DNA of 64,000 nt from an uncultured Planctomycetaceae bacterium (GCA_943787265.1 CALSLT010000015.1:124001-188000); one strand, 5' to 3'; positions 1-9,366 are shown, numbered from the stretch's first letter. Program-made: numbers and translations. Notes: generated by a model from the sequence alone, not told the origin.

Positions 1-309
1 AACGTCCAGGACATCCGGATCGAAACCATCGACTCGAGTAATTTTACGATTGAGTTCAAGCACCTTGGAAAGCCGTTCGACGATCTCAACTTCGCTTCGG
101 CTTCCCGTGACTTTGAAAACGGGATCCAACGCAGCGGCTCGTGCAAGATCCCGGGCCGTCGGTGGAGCCGTCGCTGCCACGGTAGGCTGATCGGGAGGCA
201 AAGGCGGCGGCCCGTTCTGAGCGCAGACGGGCGATAAGTAAGCTCCTGCTACGCCAGCGCTAATGACCAGCGTCAAGAGTCGTCGCCGAATTGTGATATT
301 AGACGGCAT
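1..309 (-). CDS. cpaC: Tad/Flp pilus secretin CpaC/RcpA, N-terminal part (runs off window)
   Basis: Only the first 103 codons are in the window. The start at 309 is chosen because the ATG four bases upstream (313) opens a frame that stops after four codons. The protein begins with a basic, then hydrophobic signal peptide ending near SPVCAQ, followed by a Pro-rich linker. The last visible stretch (LELNRKITRV, then a GFDPDV motif) resembles the N-terminal pilus-secretin domain that precedes the outer-membrane secretin barrel in CpaC/RcpA. It follows cpaB on the same strand after 232 bp without a clear gene, and sits downstream of Flp pilin and prepilin peptidase genes, as expected for the outer-membrane channel of a Tad pilus. 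The barrel itself is not visible, so the assignment rests on the N-terminus and gene order. Confidence 0.72.
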   Translation of the reverse strand, partial: MPSNITIRRRLLTLVISAGVAGAYLSPVCAQNGPPPLPPDQPTVAATAPPTARDLARAAALDPVFKVTGSRSEVEIVERLSKVLELNRKITRVDGFDPDVLDV

Positions 310-541
310 CCATGCACCTCACTGAGTCCGCATTCGTTGCAGACTTCGGCTTGTTTTACCTGTTTTGGAAGATCACTCAGACTGAGCAACTTCCAAAGCA
401 GACCGAACGAAGACAACGCAACCAAACTGGTCGAGCTGCCTTTGTCCGCTGATCGTTTCTCGACTGCCTTTCGACAGGTCGAGTGTTTCTTCTGTCGTAA
501 CTACTGCTTTTGAGCTTCGGTTCCGAGCGTGATTTGTTTGG

Positions 542-1744
542 TCAGTTGGCCCCTGAAAGTTCCGCCGGAACGGGAATTGAATCTTCGAGATTCTGGTCGT
601 CACTCTGATTGTCATTGACGACCGGAAGTGGTTCCGACACGTCGGTATCCTGATTCCCTGCCTCGCCGTCAGCTTTCTTCTCGCCGTTCCCGAAAAGGGT
701 TTTCAGTCCTTTGAGCAGCGGATTTCCGCCCGACTCATCGACTTCCGCAGTCACAACTTCTGGCTCGATGACAGGCCACTCCGATTCTGGAATCTGGACC
801 TCTTCGACCCGTTTGATGTCTCCCGCAAAAATCTCGATTGTCCATGATGAATCAAACGCCGGAACTTCAGGCTCGGCCGGAACGGTCAATGGAGCAATCG
901 CCACTGGTGCAACCGGAATTGGTGCCGGCAGCGGTTCAGGTTGACTATTGGCATCCAGAAACTGCTCCAGATCGTCATCGTTGCTGGGTTCGTCCTCGTC
1001 TTCTTCATCCTCCTCTTCCTCTTCATCATCGCCGAGGAAGTCGGACATGTCCGTTGGTTTGAATCTGTCTTTGTCCGCAGCGTGTGGCTCTGAATCAGTT
1101 TTCGACCGCATCGTCAGGTGAAGTTTCCCGATGTCTTCGGCGAGTTTCACCAACAACGCCTGATCGCGATCAACAAGCAGAGTCAACGTTTTTGCGAGTG
1201 CTTCTCCCTTTGCCGTTTGAATCTCACGCCGCTGGTCGACTGAAAAGACTTCCACAAATTCCAGCACAGTCTTGATGACCTTGCCGCCGCCGTACTGCCC
1301 CCGCATCGTGAAGGTCACGAGCAGGTCAACCCTGTCACCAGGCAGCAGCAAACCGCTACTGGTCATCGCTGAATCCACCAGAATCGTGATCGCCACCATT
1401 CCCTTGGGAATGTCCTGTGACGCCGCGTGATCTCCCTTTCCGCTTAACTTATCGAGCGTGACAAAGTCTCCGGGGAATGCCCGAACCCGACTCGCTCGTT
1501 CGTCAAATTCTTCCGGAACAGTCACGACGTTTTCCGGCACCACCGAAATCGGATAGTCACGGAACTCGACGTTCTCTTCGCCTAATAGTTGTCCTGGAGA
1601 AATTTCGGCGGTCACAACGAGAACCGAGATGTTCTCTTCGGCCTGTGCGCCGGTATTTCCTTTGGTCGCCTGCTGAAACAGGAACATGGCCACAAGGCCG
1701 CAACCGCTGGCCAGAGCCAGCAACAACATTGGCTTGAGTCTCAT
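542..1744 (-). CDS. cpaB: Flp pilus assembly protein CpaB/RcpC with acidic C-terminal extension
   Basis: A 400-aa protein with one N-terminal membrane segment (about residues 5-24), then a SAF-type domain (about 40-100) and the CpaB/RcpC core with the LLPGDRVDLLVTF signature near 132-145. CpaB proteins are periplasmic or inner-membrane assembly factors of Tad pili, thought to act with the CpaC secretin encoded next. The family is usually about 250-320 aa. This one is longer because a very acidic stretch (about 239-259, nearly all D/E) and a Pro-rich tail follow the core. It lies between prepilin peptidase and cpaC on the same strand. Family membership is fairly sure; the role of the acidic insert is unknown. 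Confidence 0.86.
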   Translation of the reverse strand: MRLKPMLLLALASGCGLVAMFLFQQATKGNTGAQAEENISVLVVTAEISPGQLLGEENVEFRDYPISVVPENVVTVPEEFDERASRVRAFPGDFVTLDKLSGKGDHAASQDIPKGMVAITILVDSAMTSSGLLLPGDRVDLLVTFTMRGQYGGGKVIKTVLEFVEVFSVDQRREIQTAKGEALAKTLTLLVDRDQALLVKLAEDIGKLHLTMRSKTDSEPHAADKDRFKPTDMSDFLGDDEEEEEDEEDEDEPSNDDDLEQFLDANSQPEPLPAPIPVAPVAIAPLTVPAEPEVPAFDSSWTIEIFAGDIKRVEEVQIPESEWPVIEPEVVTAEVDESGGNPLLKGLKTLFGNGEKKADGEAGNQDTDVSEPLPVVNDNQSDDQNLEDSIPVPAELSGAN

Positions 1745-2101
1745 GACTACGAACCTTCATCAATCAGTTTGTCGGCAACGGCGTGGTAAACTCTTCAGTT
1801 TATACCGGCCGTACCAGTTGAAACGCGGGTACCGGTTACGTGATGCCTGATGGCACCCCAGCTTCCAGTGAACTCCGCAGATGACTCTTGAACGATTCTC
1901 GAAGAACCCTGCAACTTTGCAGGAATTACTTCCAGCCGTCCCCATCCTGAATGAATCAGGCGGCACGGAATCAGGTCGGACCAGCCAATGCTGATCCGAC
2001 CTGCCCGTCATCGATTGACACGCCCAATTCGTGTTCCAAAGTCCGAACAACTTCCTGCTGCCCGGTTCAGGCCATGACCGAAGTCAGACCCAGGCATCAG
2101 C
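1745..2101. other. Intergenic, cpaB to prepilin peptidase
   Basis: 357 bp between two same-strand pilus genes. The open frames here have no family resemblance and look like shadows. No hairpin with a T-run was found, so read-through from the peptidase gene into cpaB is possible. A promoter for cpaB may lie here but none could be identified. Confidence 0.4.
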
Positions 2102-2674
2102 TCATCCAATGAGCATGCCTTCGTAGATGAAGTAGCCGATCGACCCGATGCAGATCGGAATGCCGTACGGCAGAAGGTGCATGGTTGGCTTTCGCTCTGC
2201 AGCGTTCGCAGCCAGTTCACGAGGGCTTCGAATCGTCAGCCACTCGTTGATGATCACGTGGAAGTTGGCATAGTTGTCAGAAAAGTTGCCGCGTTTCCAC
2301 ATCATGTAAACGCCCATGAAGGCTCCGACGAAAACGGAAACGCAGAACGCTTCCCACGTCTGATTGGCACACGCGAGCCATGCTCCCATGCCGGCCATCA
2401 GTTTCACATCGCCAGCTCCCATTCCACCGACCGCGTAGATCGGCAGCAGGCAGAGCAAGCCCATTCCCATGCCAGCCAGAGAGCCACAAAAGCCCCCTTC
2501 GGCCCATTCGCCCATACCACCGGCGTACGCATGCCAGGCCAATCCGGAGAAGGCCATCGGGAACGTAATCCAGTTGGGGACTCGTAATTCTTTACCGTCA
2601 ATCCAGGCTGCCACGATCAGAGTGATCGCAACCAGTTTGACTTCCCAGTTTTCGAGAAGGAATTCCAATTCCAT
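2102..2674 (-). CDS. Prepilin peptidase, A24 family (TadV/CpaA type)
   Basis: A 190-aa polytopic inner-membrane aspartic protease that would cleave the Flp prepilin leader. Both catalytic aspartates are visible: D26 in AAWIDGKELRVPNW after the first membrane segment, and D89 in the GxGD motif (GMGAGDVKLM). There is no N-terminal cysteine-rich methylase domain, so it is the short TadV/CpaA form rather than a full PilD. It lies between the Flp pilin and cpaB, all on the minus strand, which fits processing of that pilin. A hydrophilic loop (about 118-165) between the last membrane segments is somewhat long. Confidence 0.88.
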   Translation of the reverse strand: MELEFLLENWEVKLVAITLIVAAWIDGKELRVPNWITFPMAFSGLAWHAYAGGMGEWAEGGFCGSLAGMGMGLLCLLPIYAVGGMGAGDVKLMAGMGAWLACANQTWEAFCVSVFVGAFMGVYMMWKRGNFSDNYANFHVIINEWLTIRSPRELAANAAERKPTMHLLPYGIPICIGSIGYFIYEGMLIG

Positions 2675-3051
2675 GACTGCTCGAACCTTTCATTACGTCC
2701 TGGAAGTTACCCGTCGCGGTCAGCCAGGCTCACGATTCATTCGTGGCTTGAAGGCAAAAAACCGCTGCGAGACCTCGCAGAACAAGCACCAAACTTGAGG
2801 GGTTAATCTGGTCCACAGTGACCAGCGACTGACTCGTTGCACGCATCGCAACTTGCGGTCGCGTTGTTGCAACTCTAGGTCGAGTTTTGCGCCGGTGCGG
2901 TAAATCTGGAAAAGTTTCCGGTAAGTCATGCCATTGCGGGTTGCGGTCGAAGGGGCTCCTATCCGGAGTTATTGATTCAGACCGCAAAGCAATTTCCAGC
3001 GTTACTAACGAAGCATCATCTGTGAGCTAAGCTTCAAACTGTCCGCGCATG
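2675..3051. other. Intergenic, Flp pilin to prepilin peptidase
   Basis: 377 bp between the pilin terminator and the peptidase start. No convincing gene or RNA was seen. Because the pilin gene has its own terminator, a separate promoter for the peptidase/cpaB/cpaC group is expected here, but no clear -35/-10 pair was recognised. Confidence 0.4.
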
Positions 3052-3088
3052 AAAAAAGCCAGCCGTCCGAAATCGGAACGACTGGCTC
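3052..3088 (-). terminator. Rho-independent terminator of Flp pilin gene
   Basis: Read on the minus strand, a GC-rich hairpin (arms AGCCAGTCGT and ACGGCTGGCT, with an inner CCGA/TCGG pairing) is followed by TTTTTT. It lies about 25 bp after the pilin stop codon, so the abundant pilin transcript probably ends before the assembly genes. Confidence 0.85.
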
Positions 3089-3113
3089 GTGAACCAAAAG
3101 GTCCAGACTGGCC

Positions 3114-3287
3114 TTAGGAAAGGGCAGTCTTGACTTTTTCGAACTTGGCTTTGGCGTTGGTACCGATCGTTGTGACGGTTCCGATACACACGACGATGAT
3201 CAGAGCCATCATGACGGCATATTCAACAGCCGTAGGACCGTCTTCTGAAACGATGAACTTCTTGACGCTGTCTGCAAAATTTTTCAT
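3114..3287 (-). CDS. flp: Flp family type IVb pilin
   Basis: A 57-aa prepilin that would be assembled into the Tad/Flp pilus. The leader MKNFADSVKKFIVSEDG is followed by the processing site G|PTAVEYAVMM, with the conserved Glu at +5 and Tyr at +6, then a hydrophobic helix (about residues 22-42) and a short basic tail. The start at 3287 is preferred over the longer upstream frame because AAGAGGA lies a few bases upstream and the leader then has typical length. It is the promoter-proximal member of the minus-strand pilus group and has its own terminator, consistent with high expression. Confidence 0.94.
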   Translation of the reverse strand: MKNFADSVKKFIVSEDGPTAVEYAVMMALIIVVCIGTVTTIGTNAKAKFEKVKTALS

Positions 3288-3311
3288 CTCAATTCCTCTT
3301 CTTAGTCTTGC

Positions 3312-3326
3312 CGCCTGAATCAGGCG
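3312..3326. promoter_or_regulatory. Short palindrome in the pilin leader region
   Basis: A 7-bp inverted repeat (CGCCTGA-A-TCAGGCG) lies 25-39 bp upstream of the pilin start. It could be an operator or a 5'-UTR stem-loop. Only the symmetry is seen; function is inference. Confidence 0.35.
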
Positions 3327-3672
3327 TTCCCCAGGAAAGTTCGAATGGTTGTGACAACTGCCACAGACACCGGCCACTCGAACACACGTGTTCCGCATAC
3401 AGTGATACTGCAAATGCCAGCCGCGACATCTTCACTAGCTCGTAGCTGGCGTTCTTCGCTGCTAACGACTTAAACCTAGGCCATGACTCTGATGAGGCAA
3501 ACTTTTCGGAACGTGTTTAGGAGGGAAACCTGCGGTGCCCTTGCTGCTCGTGCGGCTTATGACGACACCGTCGAAATGACACCTGCTGCGGCGCAAGCGG
3601 CAACGCTCAGTAGAAGTGGGATCGCAGTTGATCATCCTGAAGCACGCTCGAACTTCAGAAAACATCGCGACG
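3327..3672. other. Intergenic between pilin and glycosyltransferase
   Basis: About 350 bp upstream of the pilin, where its promoter should lie. A 69-codon plus-strand frame (3483-3692) runs into the 3' end of the glycosyltransferase gene, but has no recognisable features and is not called. Confidence 0.35.
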
Positions 3673-4818
3673 CTATGCGGCAGAGGCTGTAACCCCAACT
3701 GCGGCTGGTCCGACCTCTTCATAGAGCTGAAGAGTCTGCTCAAGCATTTCTGCGAGCGAGTACTGACTGACCGGCGGAACGACGGTCCGCTGCTCGAGCA
3801 ACTGAGTCACCCGGTCTGTCAATTCGTCACAATCTCCCACGGGGACGGCGCCAGCCGGAAAGACATCGCTAAGAATCTCACCGACGCCGCCGTGTGCGTA
3901 ACCGACGACGGGCGTTCCCAGATTCAGAGCTTCCAGCACCGTCCGCCCAAACGATTCCGGCTTGGACGACAACGAAAAGACGACATCCGAAACCGCATAG
4001 AACTCTTTCATATCCGAGCGGTGGCCGGTGAAGGTGACGTCGTCTTTCAGGCCAAGCTCAGCAACGACTCTCTTGATTTCGGCTGCGTACCGAAGTTTCC
4101 GTCGATCGACGCCTCCAACGATCAGACCGTGAGCGTCCACGCCTGAATCCCGCAGCGAAACCAGCATCTTTAAAAAATCGACGTGCCCCTTAAGCCGAGT
4201 GATCCGGCCCGGCAACGTCAACAGTCGCTTGCCAGCAAGGTTCGGCCATTCACGATGCAAATTCTGAATCCACTTATCGGACGGCTGATACCCGTGCGGA
4301 AACTCTGCGGGATCGACACCTCTATATATAGTGTGAACTCGATCGCCCGGAGTTTGGGGGTAGTTCCCACGAATGTAATTCTGAATCGTCCCTGAAACGG
4401 CGATGACCCGGTCTCCCCGAGTCATGATCTCGCTGAATCGGCTAACCGAGTATTGCCCATGAACGGTCGTCACAAAATGAGGCCGCTGTGCCTCGGGAAT
4501 CTTCCGCATCGCCAGCCACGCCACCCAGGCGGGCACGCGGGAACGAGCATGCACGATGTCAACGTTCTGCTCGACGATCAGCTTTCGCAGCCAGCCGACC
4601 TGCCGCAAAGTGAGCGGCGACTTGTTACCGACTGACGCCGCAAAATGCTGGCTGCCTTCTTGCTCCAGGTGCTCGACCATCCGGCCACCACCGGAAACGA
4701 CCAGCGAACGATGCCCACGTCGCACGATCTCCGCCCCGACTTCCAGCGTCCCGCGTTCAACGCCGCCTGAGTTCAGCTCAGGCAGAATCTGCAGAATGGT
4801 CAGCGGCGAACGAGGCAT
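3673..4818 (-). CDS. Glycosyltransferase family 4 (GT-B fold)
   Basis: A 381-aa cytoplasmic or membrane-peripheral glycosyltransferase that would move a sugar from an activated nucleotide donor to a lipid-linked or polysaccharide acceptor. The N-terminal half has the acceptor-side start ILPELNSGGVERG. The C-terminal half has the GT4 donor-binding pattern E288-x7-E296 (ESFGRTVLEALNLGTPVV), preceded by GRITRLKGH near 204-212. Length is normal for the family. It faces the plus-strand polysaccharide genes that start at 6.5 kb and probably belongs to the same surface-polysaccharide function. Donor and acceptor cannot be told from sequence. Confidence 0.9.
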   Translation of the reverse strand: MPRSPLTILQILPELNSGGVERGTLEVGAEIVRRGHRSLVVSGGGRMVEHLEQEGSQHFAASVGNKSPLTLRQVGWLRKLIVEQNVDIVHARSRVPAWVAWLAMRKIPEAQRPHFVTTVHGQYSVSRFSEIMTRGDRVIAVSGTIQNYIRGNYPQTPGDRVHTIYRGVDPAEFPHGYQPSDKWIQNLHREWPNLAGKRLLTLPGRITRLKGHVDFLKMLVSLRDSGVDAHGLIVGGVDRRKLRYAAEIKRVVAELGLKDDVTFTGHRSDMKEFYAVSDVVFSLSSKPESFGRTVLEALNLGTPVVGYAHGGVGEILSDVFPAGAVPVGDCDELTDRVTQLLEQRTVVPPVSQYSLAEMLEQTLQLYEEVGPAAVGVTASAA

Positions 4819-5143
4819 CTTCCAGTCCCTTGGAACGTTCCGTCTTCTTTAGATAGTTGTCATCCAGACGCGATTGCAAACCGGACGGTAGCCGAGCACG
4901 TGGAAACCGGTCAACGTCGGTCAATCTCTGTAACACAGGCAAAAATGCGAACGCCCACAATTGCATCCTGAAATCGCAGAATTCGGTTGGCACGTGTATG
5001 GTGTTTTACAGCCAAACGACCTCGATTCAGACAACCTGCAGACATCCCTTCGGAATTACACGTAGAACATCGAGAGTGATCGCGGCATTCCGATCCAGGT
5101 TCAAATCCACAAGGCTCAAATCCGCAAGAAGGACACTGACAGG
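4819..5143. other. Divergent intergenic region
   Basis: 325 bp between the divergent glycosyltransferase and Pit genes, so promoters for both are expected. A near-direct repeat is seen just before the Pit gene (GGTTCAAATCC then GGCTCAAATCC, 5098-5128). It resembles a tRNA T-loop by chance, but no tRNA fold surrounds it. Confidence 0.35.
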
Positions 5144-6253
5144 ATGCAACTGGTTGCGATACTGATCACCGGCATCACGCTGGCTTATGCCAATGGAGCC
5201 AATGACAACTTCAAAGGAGTCGCGACTCTACTAGGCAGCGGCACGACAGACCGTAGAAGAGCTCTCATTTGGGCAACCGTTACAACCCTGCTGGGTTCAA
5301 TGTGCGCCATCTGGCTGGCTGGCGAATTGCTGGCAAGGTTCAGCGGCAAAGGCATTGTCCCTGACTCTCTAACAGCGAATCCCGAATTCGCGACGGCAGT
5401 TGCCATCGGTGCCGGCCTGACGGTGTTACTTGCCACTCGACTGGGTATGCCGATTTCAACGACCCACTCACTGGTTGGTGCTTTGACCGGAACGGCGATT
5501 GCATCTACCACAGCCGTTCAATGGGACACGGTGATCAGCAAACTGATGGTCCCGCTGCTGCTGAGTCCTCTCATCGCACTCTGTGGAACGGTGTTGATAT
5601 ATCCGTTGCTCAGACGAGGTCGTAAGGGTCTCGGCCTTACAAAACAAAGCTGCTTCTGCGCGGGAGTAGAAACAGTGGAAGTCGTTCCTCAGCTCACTCC
5701 CGCGCTGACGGTGGCTCGCGTCGAAACACTGTCAGCATCACTCGGCACAACCGTTACCTGCCAGGAACGCTACCAGGGCCGCGTGCTGGGCATCGACTTC
5801 GCAAAGTCGCTCGACGCCGGCCACTACATGTCCGCAGGACTGATGAGTTTCGCACGAGGATTAAACGACACTCCAAAAATCGCCGCTCTTTTTCTCGTTG
5901 CACCTGGAATCACGCCGCTCGGCGCTCTCAGTCTGTGCGGAGTGGCAATCGCGATCGGTGGAGCGATCAGCTCCCGCCGCGTTGCCGAAACAATGAGTCA
6001 CCGTATCACGACGATGAACCCAGGCCAGGGATTCACCGCGAATCTGATTACGGCCGCGACGGTGATCATTGCCAGTCGCCTCTCGCTGCCCGTTTCTACG
6101 ACACACGTTTCTTGCGGATCGCTGTTCGGACTGGGCACCGTCACCGGCAAAGCGGAGTGGGGAGGTATCGGCAAGATCGTCCTCTCCTGGATCGTCACGC
6201 TGCCAACCGCCGCGATCATTGCCGGTTCGAGCTTCTACCTGCTGCATTCCTGA
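5144..6253 (+). CDS. pit: Inorganic phosphate transporter, Pit family
   Basis: A 369-aa inner-membrane phosphate:cation symporter. It shows the duplicated PHO4 topology: GANDNFKG at 18-25 with PISTTHSLVGA near 103-113 in the first half, and GLNDTPKI at 239-246 with LPVSTTHVSCGSLFGLG near 315-331 in the second. A central hydrophilic loop (about 158-225) joins the halves. Start is the first ATG of the frame, with AGGA just upstream. No PhoU-like partner, which often neighbours Pit genes, is adjacent. Placement next to polysaccharide genes looks incidental. The family could in principle also carry other anions. Confidence 0.93.
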   Translation: MQLVAILITGITLAYANGANDNFKGVATLLGSGTTDRRRALIWATVTTLLGSMCAIWLAGELLARFSGKGIVPDSLTANPEFATAVAIGAGLTVLLATRLGMPISTTHSLVGALTGTAIASTTAVQWDTVISKLMVPLLLSPLIALCGTVLIYPLLRRGRKGLGLTKQSCFCAGVETVEVVPQLTPALTVARVETLSASLGTTVTCQERYQGRVLGIDFAKSLDAGHYMSAGLMSFARGLNDTPKIAALFLVAPGITPLGALSLCGVAIAIGGAISSRRVAETMSHRITTMNPGQGFTANLITAATVIIASRLSLPVSTTHVSCGSLFGLGTVTGKAEWGGIGKIVLSWIVTLPTAAIIAGSSFYLLHS

Positions 6254-6518
6254 TCCGCAGCAATCCGACTCAGCACTCGTTGCCCCTCTCCAGAAGTCAC
6301 GAATTGCAGACTGTGTCGATTGCGCGGAACGAGCGGCGATGCCCTGTCGCGGTCACTCCGGTGGAATCGTCGCGACTACCCAATTCGCCTCCGGATTCTG
6401 CCGGTGCCTCCGCGACCCCGACCTATAGTCAAAGCAGTGTGGATCAGAGTGCGCGCGGCACTCCGTTTCGCGGTCCGTTCCCATTTGGGAGTTTCTGCAG
6501 GTTCTCCGAGGGTCATCG

Positions 6519-7844
6519 ATGGGCAACTCGCCGATGTCAGGCCTTGCCTTCACGCTGTTTTGTCTCACAACAGCGACGATGCTCCTGCGCCCAGGCGAAA
6601 TGGTCACGGCTCTGGCTCCGATCCCCTTTTATGAAGTCCTGATTCTGAGCACCCTGGCACTTGCTCATCAGGGAGTGATCCAGCAATTCAAGTTCGACTC
6701 GCTGAAACGCCAGCCAGTCGCGCTGTGCCTGGTCGGAGTCTTCATCGCGATCCCGGTCTCGCACCTGACGCACGCCTATCTTGGCGGAACGATCGAAAGC
6801 ACGATCGAATTCACTAAAGCAGCGATGCTGTTTGTGCTTCTTGTCGTCGTCGTCGATCGATGGAGTCGCTTCGAACGGCTCGCACAGGTCGTCGCGGTGT
6901 GTGCCAGCTTCGTCGTGTTCCTCTGCGTGGTTGACTACATGGGATTCGTCGATTTTCCATTTATCAAGCATGCCGAAGAAAACTACGGCCAGCGAGCCGA
7001 CGGCTACAGCAACCGGATTTCTCGAATGAACGGGACGGGAATCTTCTCCGACCCGAACGATATCTCTCTGCTCATCGTCGCGACGGGCATCATCTGCCTG
7101 TCGTTTCTGACGGACAAAGCTCGCGGAGCCACTCGATTCGCTTGGGCCATCCCGATCATCGTGTTGATCACCGGCTTGGCCTGCACTCGCTCGCGCGGCG
7201 GAATGCTGGCAGCCTGCGCGGCCGTCGGCATCATGCTGATGTTCCGCTACGGGAAGAAAGTCGCCATCGGACTCGGTGGCCTGGGACTGCTCGCACTACC
7301 CGTCGTCGCCGGACGACAGGCAAACATCGACCTGTCCGAAGGAACCGGCCACGACCGCATCCTTCTTTGGCGAGACGGCCTGGACGCGCTTCGCTCAAAG
7401 GACCTCTTCTTCGGAACCGGACAGGGCTCGTACGAAGACATTGCCGGACTGGTCGCTCACAACTCATACATCCACGCCTTCGTCGAACTCGGCCTTTTCG
7501 GCGGAACGTTCTTCTTCGGCATGTTCTTCTTTAGTGCCCTCGCCCTGTTCCGACTGAACACTCCCGACTGGCAGATTCTGAATCCCAAGCAGGCTCGCTT
7601 CCTGCCCTACATGGCGGCAATCGGAGCCGGCTACGCCGTCGGCCTGCTGTCGCTCTCTCGATGCTACACGGTTTCGACACTGTTGATCATCGCGCTGGGG
7701 ACGGCTTTTCTGAACCTTGCCGGCTGGAATCTGAACCCTCGCCGACCGGTTCTGGTGTGGGACAAACCTCACATCACACAACTGCTGGGAGCCAGCGTGT
7801 GCATGTTTGTGGCCTGCAATATTTTCGTACGACTTGTTTCGTAG
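6519..7844 (+). CDS. O-antigen ligase/polymerase-like membrane protein (Wzy_C type)
   Basis: A 441-aa polytopic protein with about 10-12 hydrophobic segments and one larger periplasmic loop. That loop carries the Wzy_C/WaaL-type signature: TRSRGGMLA near 223-231, GHDRILLWRDGLDAL near 277-291, and VAHNSYIHAFVELGLFGG near 315-332. Such proteins polymerise or ligate polysaccharide repeat units at the periplasmic face of the inner membrane. The start at 6519 has GAGGG at good spacing. It is the first gene of the plus-strand polysaccharide run and is followed 40 bp later by a flippase. Sequence alone does not separate polymerase from ligase. Confidence 0.86.
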   Translation: MGNSPMSGLAFTLFCLTTATMLLRPGEMVTALAPIPFYEVLILSTLALAHQGVIQQFKFDSLKRQPVALCLVGVFIAIPVSHLTHAYLGGTIESTIEFTKAAMLFVLLVVVVDRWSRFERLAQVVAVCASFVVFLCVVDYMGFVDFPFIKHAEENYGQRADGYSNRISRMNGTGIFSDPNDISLLIVATGIICLSFLTDKARGATRFAWAIPIIVLITGLACTRSRGGMLAACAAVGIMLMFRYGKKVAIGLGGLGLLALPVVAGRQANIDLSEGTGHDRILLWRDGLDALRSKDLFFGTGQGSYEDIAGLVAHNSYIHAFVELGLFGGTFFFGMFFFSALALFRLNTPDWQILNPKQARFLPYMAAIGAGYAVGLLSLSRCYTVSTLLIIALGTAFLNLAGWNLNPRRPVLVWDKPHITQLLGASVCMFVACNIFVRLVS

Positions 7845-7884
7845 CTCATTCTTTGAATGTGATCTCAGTCAGTCTGAACGACTC

Positions 7885-9366
7885 ATGAAATACAAACTCA
7901 AAGTAAACCTGCTCGCGAGCTGGGGCGACCACCTGGTCGGAATCCTCATCGGCCTGTTCCTGATGCCGTACGTCCTGACAACGGTTGGCGACGCTCAGTA
8001 CGGACTGTGGTTATTCATCTGCTCGTTCGCTGGCTATTCCGGATTGTTGAACCTCGGCTTCGGCGAAACCGTCAGTCGATTCGTCGCGCATCATCACGCA
8101 AAAAACGAAATCACAAAGATCAACCAGGTTGTCTCCGTCATCGGCACCGTTTACCTCGGCATGAGCACCGTGCTGATCGGTCTGGCAGGACTTCTAGCCT
8201 GGCTGGCACCGTGGCTCTACGACTGGGGTACGACGTCGATCACCGAAGTCCGCTGGGTCATTGTTCTGCTGGGAGCAAACGTCGCGGTTGGAATGCTCGG
8301 CAGCGTCTTTGGCGGAGTGATCATCGGTCTGCAGAGAATCGATCTCGAACGAGGCTTCCGGACCATCTCTGGAATCGGTCGCCTGGTAATGACTGTGTTT
8401 CTCCTTCAAAGAGAACACGCACTGGTCACCCTCGCCACGATCTTCCTTTTGACCACCCTGATCGAAAACGTCGGTTACTTGACCGTCGTCTTCCGACAAC
8501 TACCGGGCCTTCGCTTCGGGCGTCAGTACCTGAGCCGCGAAACCTTCAGAGAATGCTTCGGTTTCAGCATGTTCGCCTTGCTGGAGAATCTGGCCAGCCG
8601 ATTGATCGACGCCACGGACACCATCGTCATCGGAGTCATGCTCGGAACGCGCTACATCATTCCGTACTTCGTTGCGCATCGCCTGATGACGGTCATCGTC
8701 CAACCGCTGCAGATGATCGGTTCAATCGTGATGCCTCGTGGAGCAGAACTTGGAGCCAACCAGCACGACGACAATCTACGAGTCCTCGTGCAAAAGGGGC
8801 TCGGAGTTTCATTCCTGCTGACAGCCGGCTTCTTTATCGGAGCCTGGTTCTTCGGCGGAGTCGTACTGGAAACATGGCTCGACCGCTCTTATGAGCAAAG
8901 CCATCTAATCCTGTTGATCCTCCTGGGAGCTCAGGTTGTCGCCACACCGATCCACGTCCTGCGAGGCGTTCTGTTTGGCATGGGGCATGTCAAAGTCCCA
9001 GCGTTGTTCTACTTCGTCGAAGCGATTTTGAATCTCGTTTTGACACTCATCCTGATCAAGCCGTTCGGCGTCGTCGGCGTCGCATTGGGCACAGCCATCC
9101 CAATCATTCTGGTCGAACTGTGCGTCATGCTGCCTTACGCCCTGTCCCTACTCCGGTTCGAAAAATCGCACTTCTTCCAGGGTGTGGTTATCCCGCAGGT
9201 ACTGCCTCTGGCCGCTTTGTGGGGCTACTCGTTCGCCGTCGCGCTGACCTTCGTGATCTCTCCTTCGTGGATTCCAGTTCTGCTTGTCGCAGCCGGAGGA
9301 GGAGTCGTCCTTGGAGCGTCCTGGCTGGCCAGTAACCGCGCCACCAAGAAATGGCTGCCGGCATAG
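7885..9366 (+). CDS. Polysaccharide flippase (MATE/Wzx-like, oligosaccharide flippase family)
   Basis: A 493-aa protein with about 12-14 membrane helices. It would flip lipid-linked oligosaccharide across the inner membrane for the adjacent ligase/polymerase. The N-terminus (NLLASWGDHLVGILIGLFLM, then YGLWLFI) is typical of Wzx/RfbX exporters. The start at 7885 is preferred to an upstream in-frame codon at 7807 because the extra residues would overlap the preceding gene and are not hydrophobic. Flippase plus Wzy-like protein suggests a Wzx/Wzy-type pathway. Confidence 0.88.
   Translation: MKYKLKVNLLASWGDHLVGILIGLFLMPYVLTTVGDAQYGLWLFICSFAGYSGLLNLGFGETVSRFVAHHHAKNEITKINQVVSVIGTVYLGMSTVLIGLAGLLAWLAPWLYDWGTTSITEVRWVIVLLGANVAVGMLGSVFGGVIIGLQRIDLERGFRTISGIGRLVMTVFLLQREHALVTLATIFLLTTLIENVGYLTVVFRQLPGLRFGRQYLSRETFRECFGFSMFALLENLASRLIDATDTIVIGVMLGTRYIIPYFVAHRLMTVIVQPLQMIGSIVMPRGAELGANQHDDNLRVLVQKGLGVSFLLTAGFFIGAWFFGGVVLETWLDRSYEQSHLILLILLGAQVVATPIHVLRGVLFGMGHVKVPALFYFVEAILNLVLTLILIKPFGVVGVALGTAIPIILVELCVMLPYALSLLRFEKSHFFQGVVIPQVLPLAALWGYSFAVALTFVISPSWIPVLLVAAGGGVVLGASWLASNRATKKWLPA

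Noticed and set aside
2177..2587. 136-codon plus-strand frame
   Set aside because: Antisense to the prepilin peptidase, which has both catalytic aspartates.
3483..3692. 69-codon plus-strand frame downstream of the pilin promoter region
   Set aside because: No recognisable motif, weak start, and it runs into the 3' end of the glycosyltransferase gene. Cannot be supported.
5095..5130. tRNA T-loop-like GGTTCAAATCC
   Set aside because: No flanking stem complementarity and no acceptor or anticodon arm. It is a short direct repeat.
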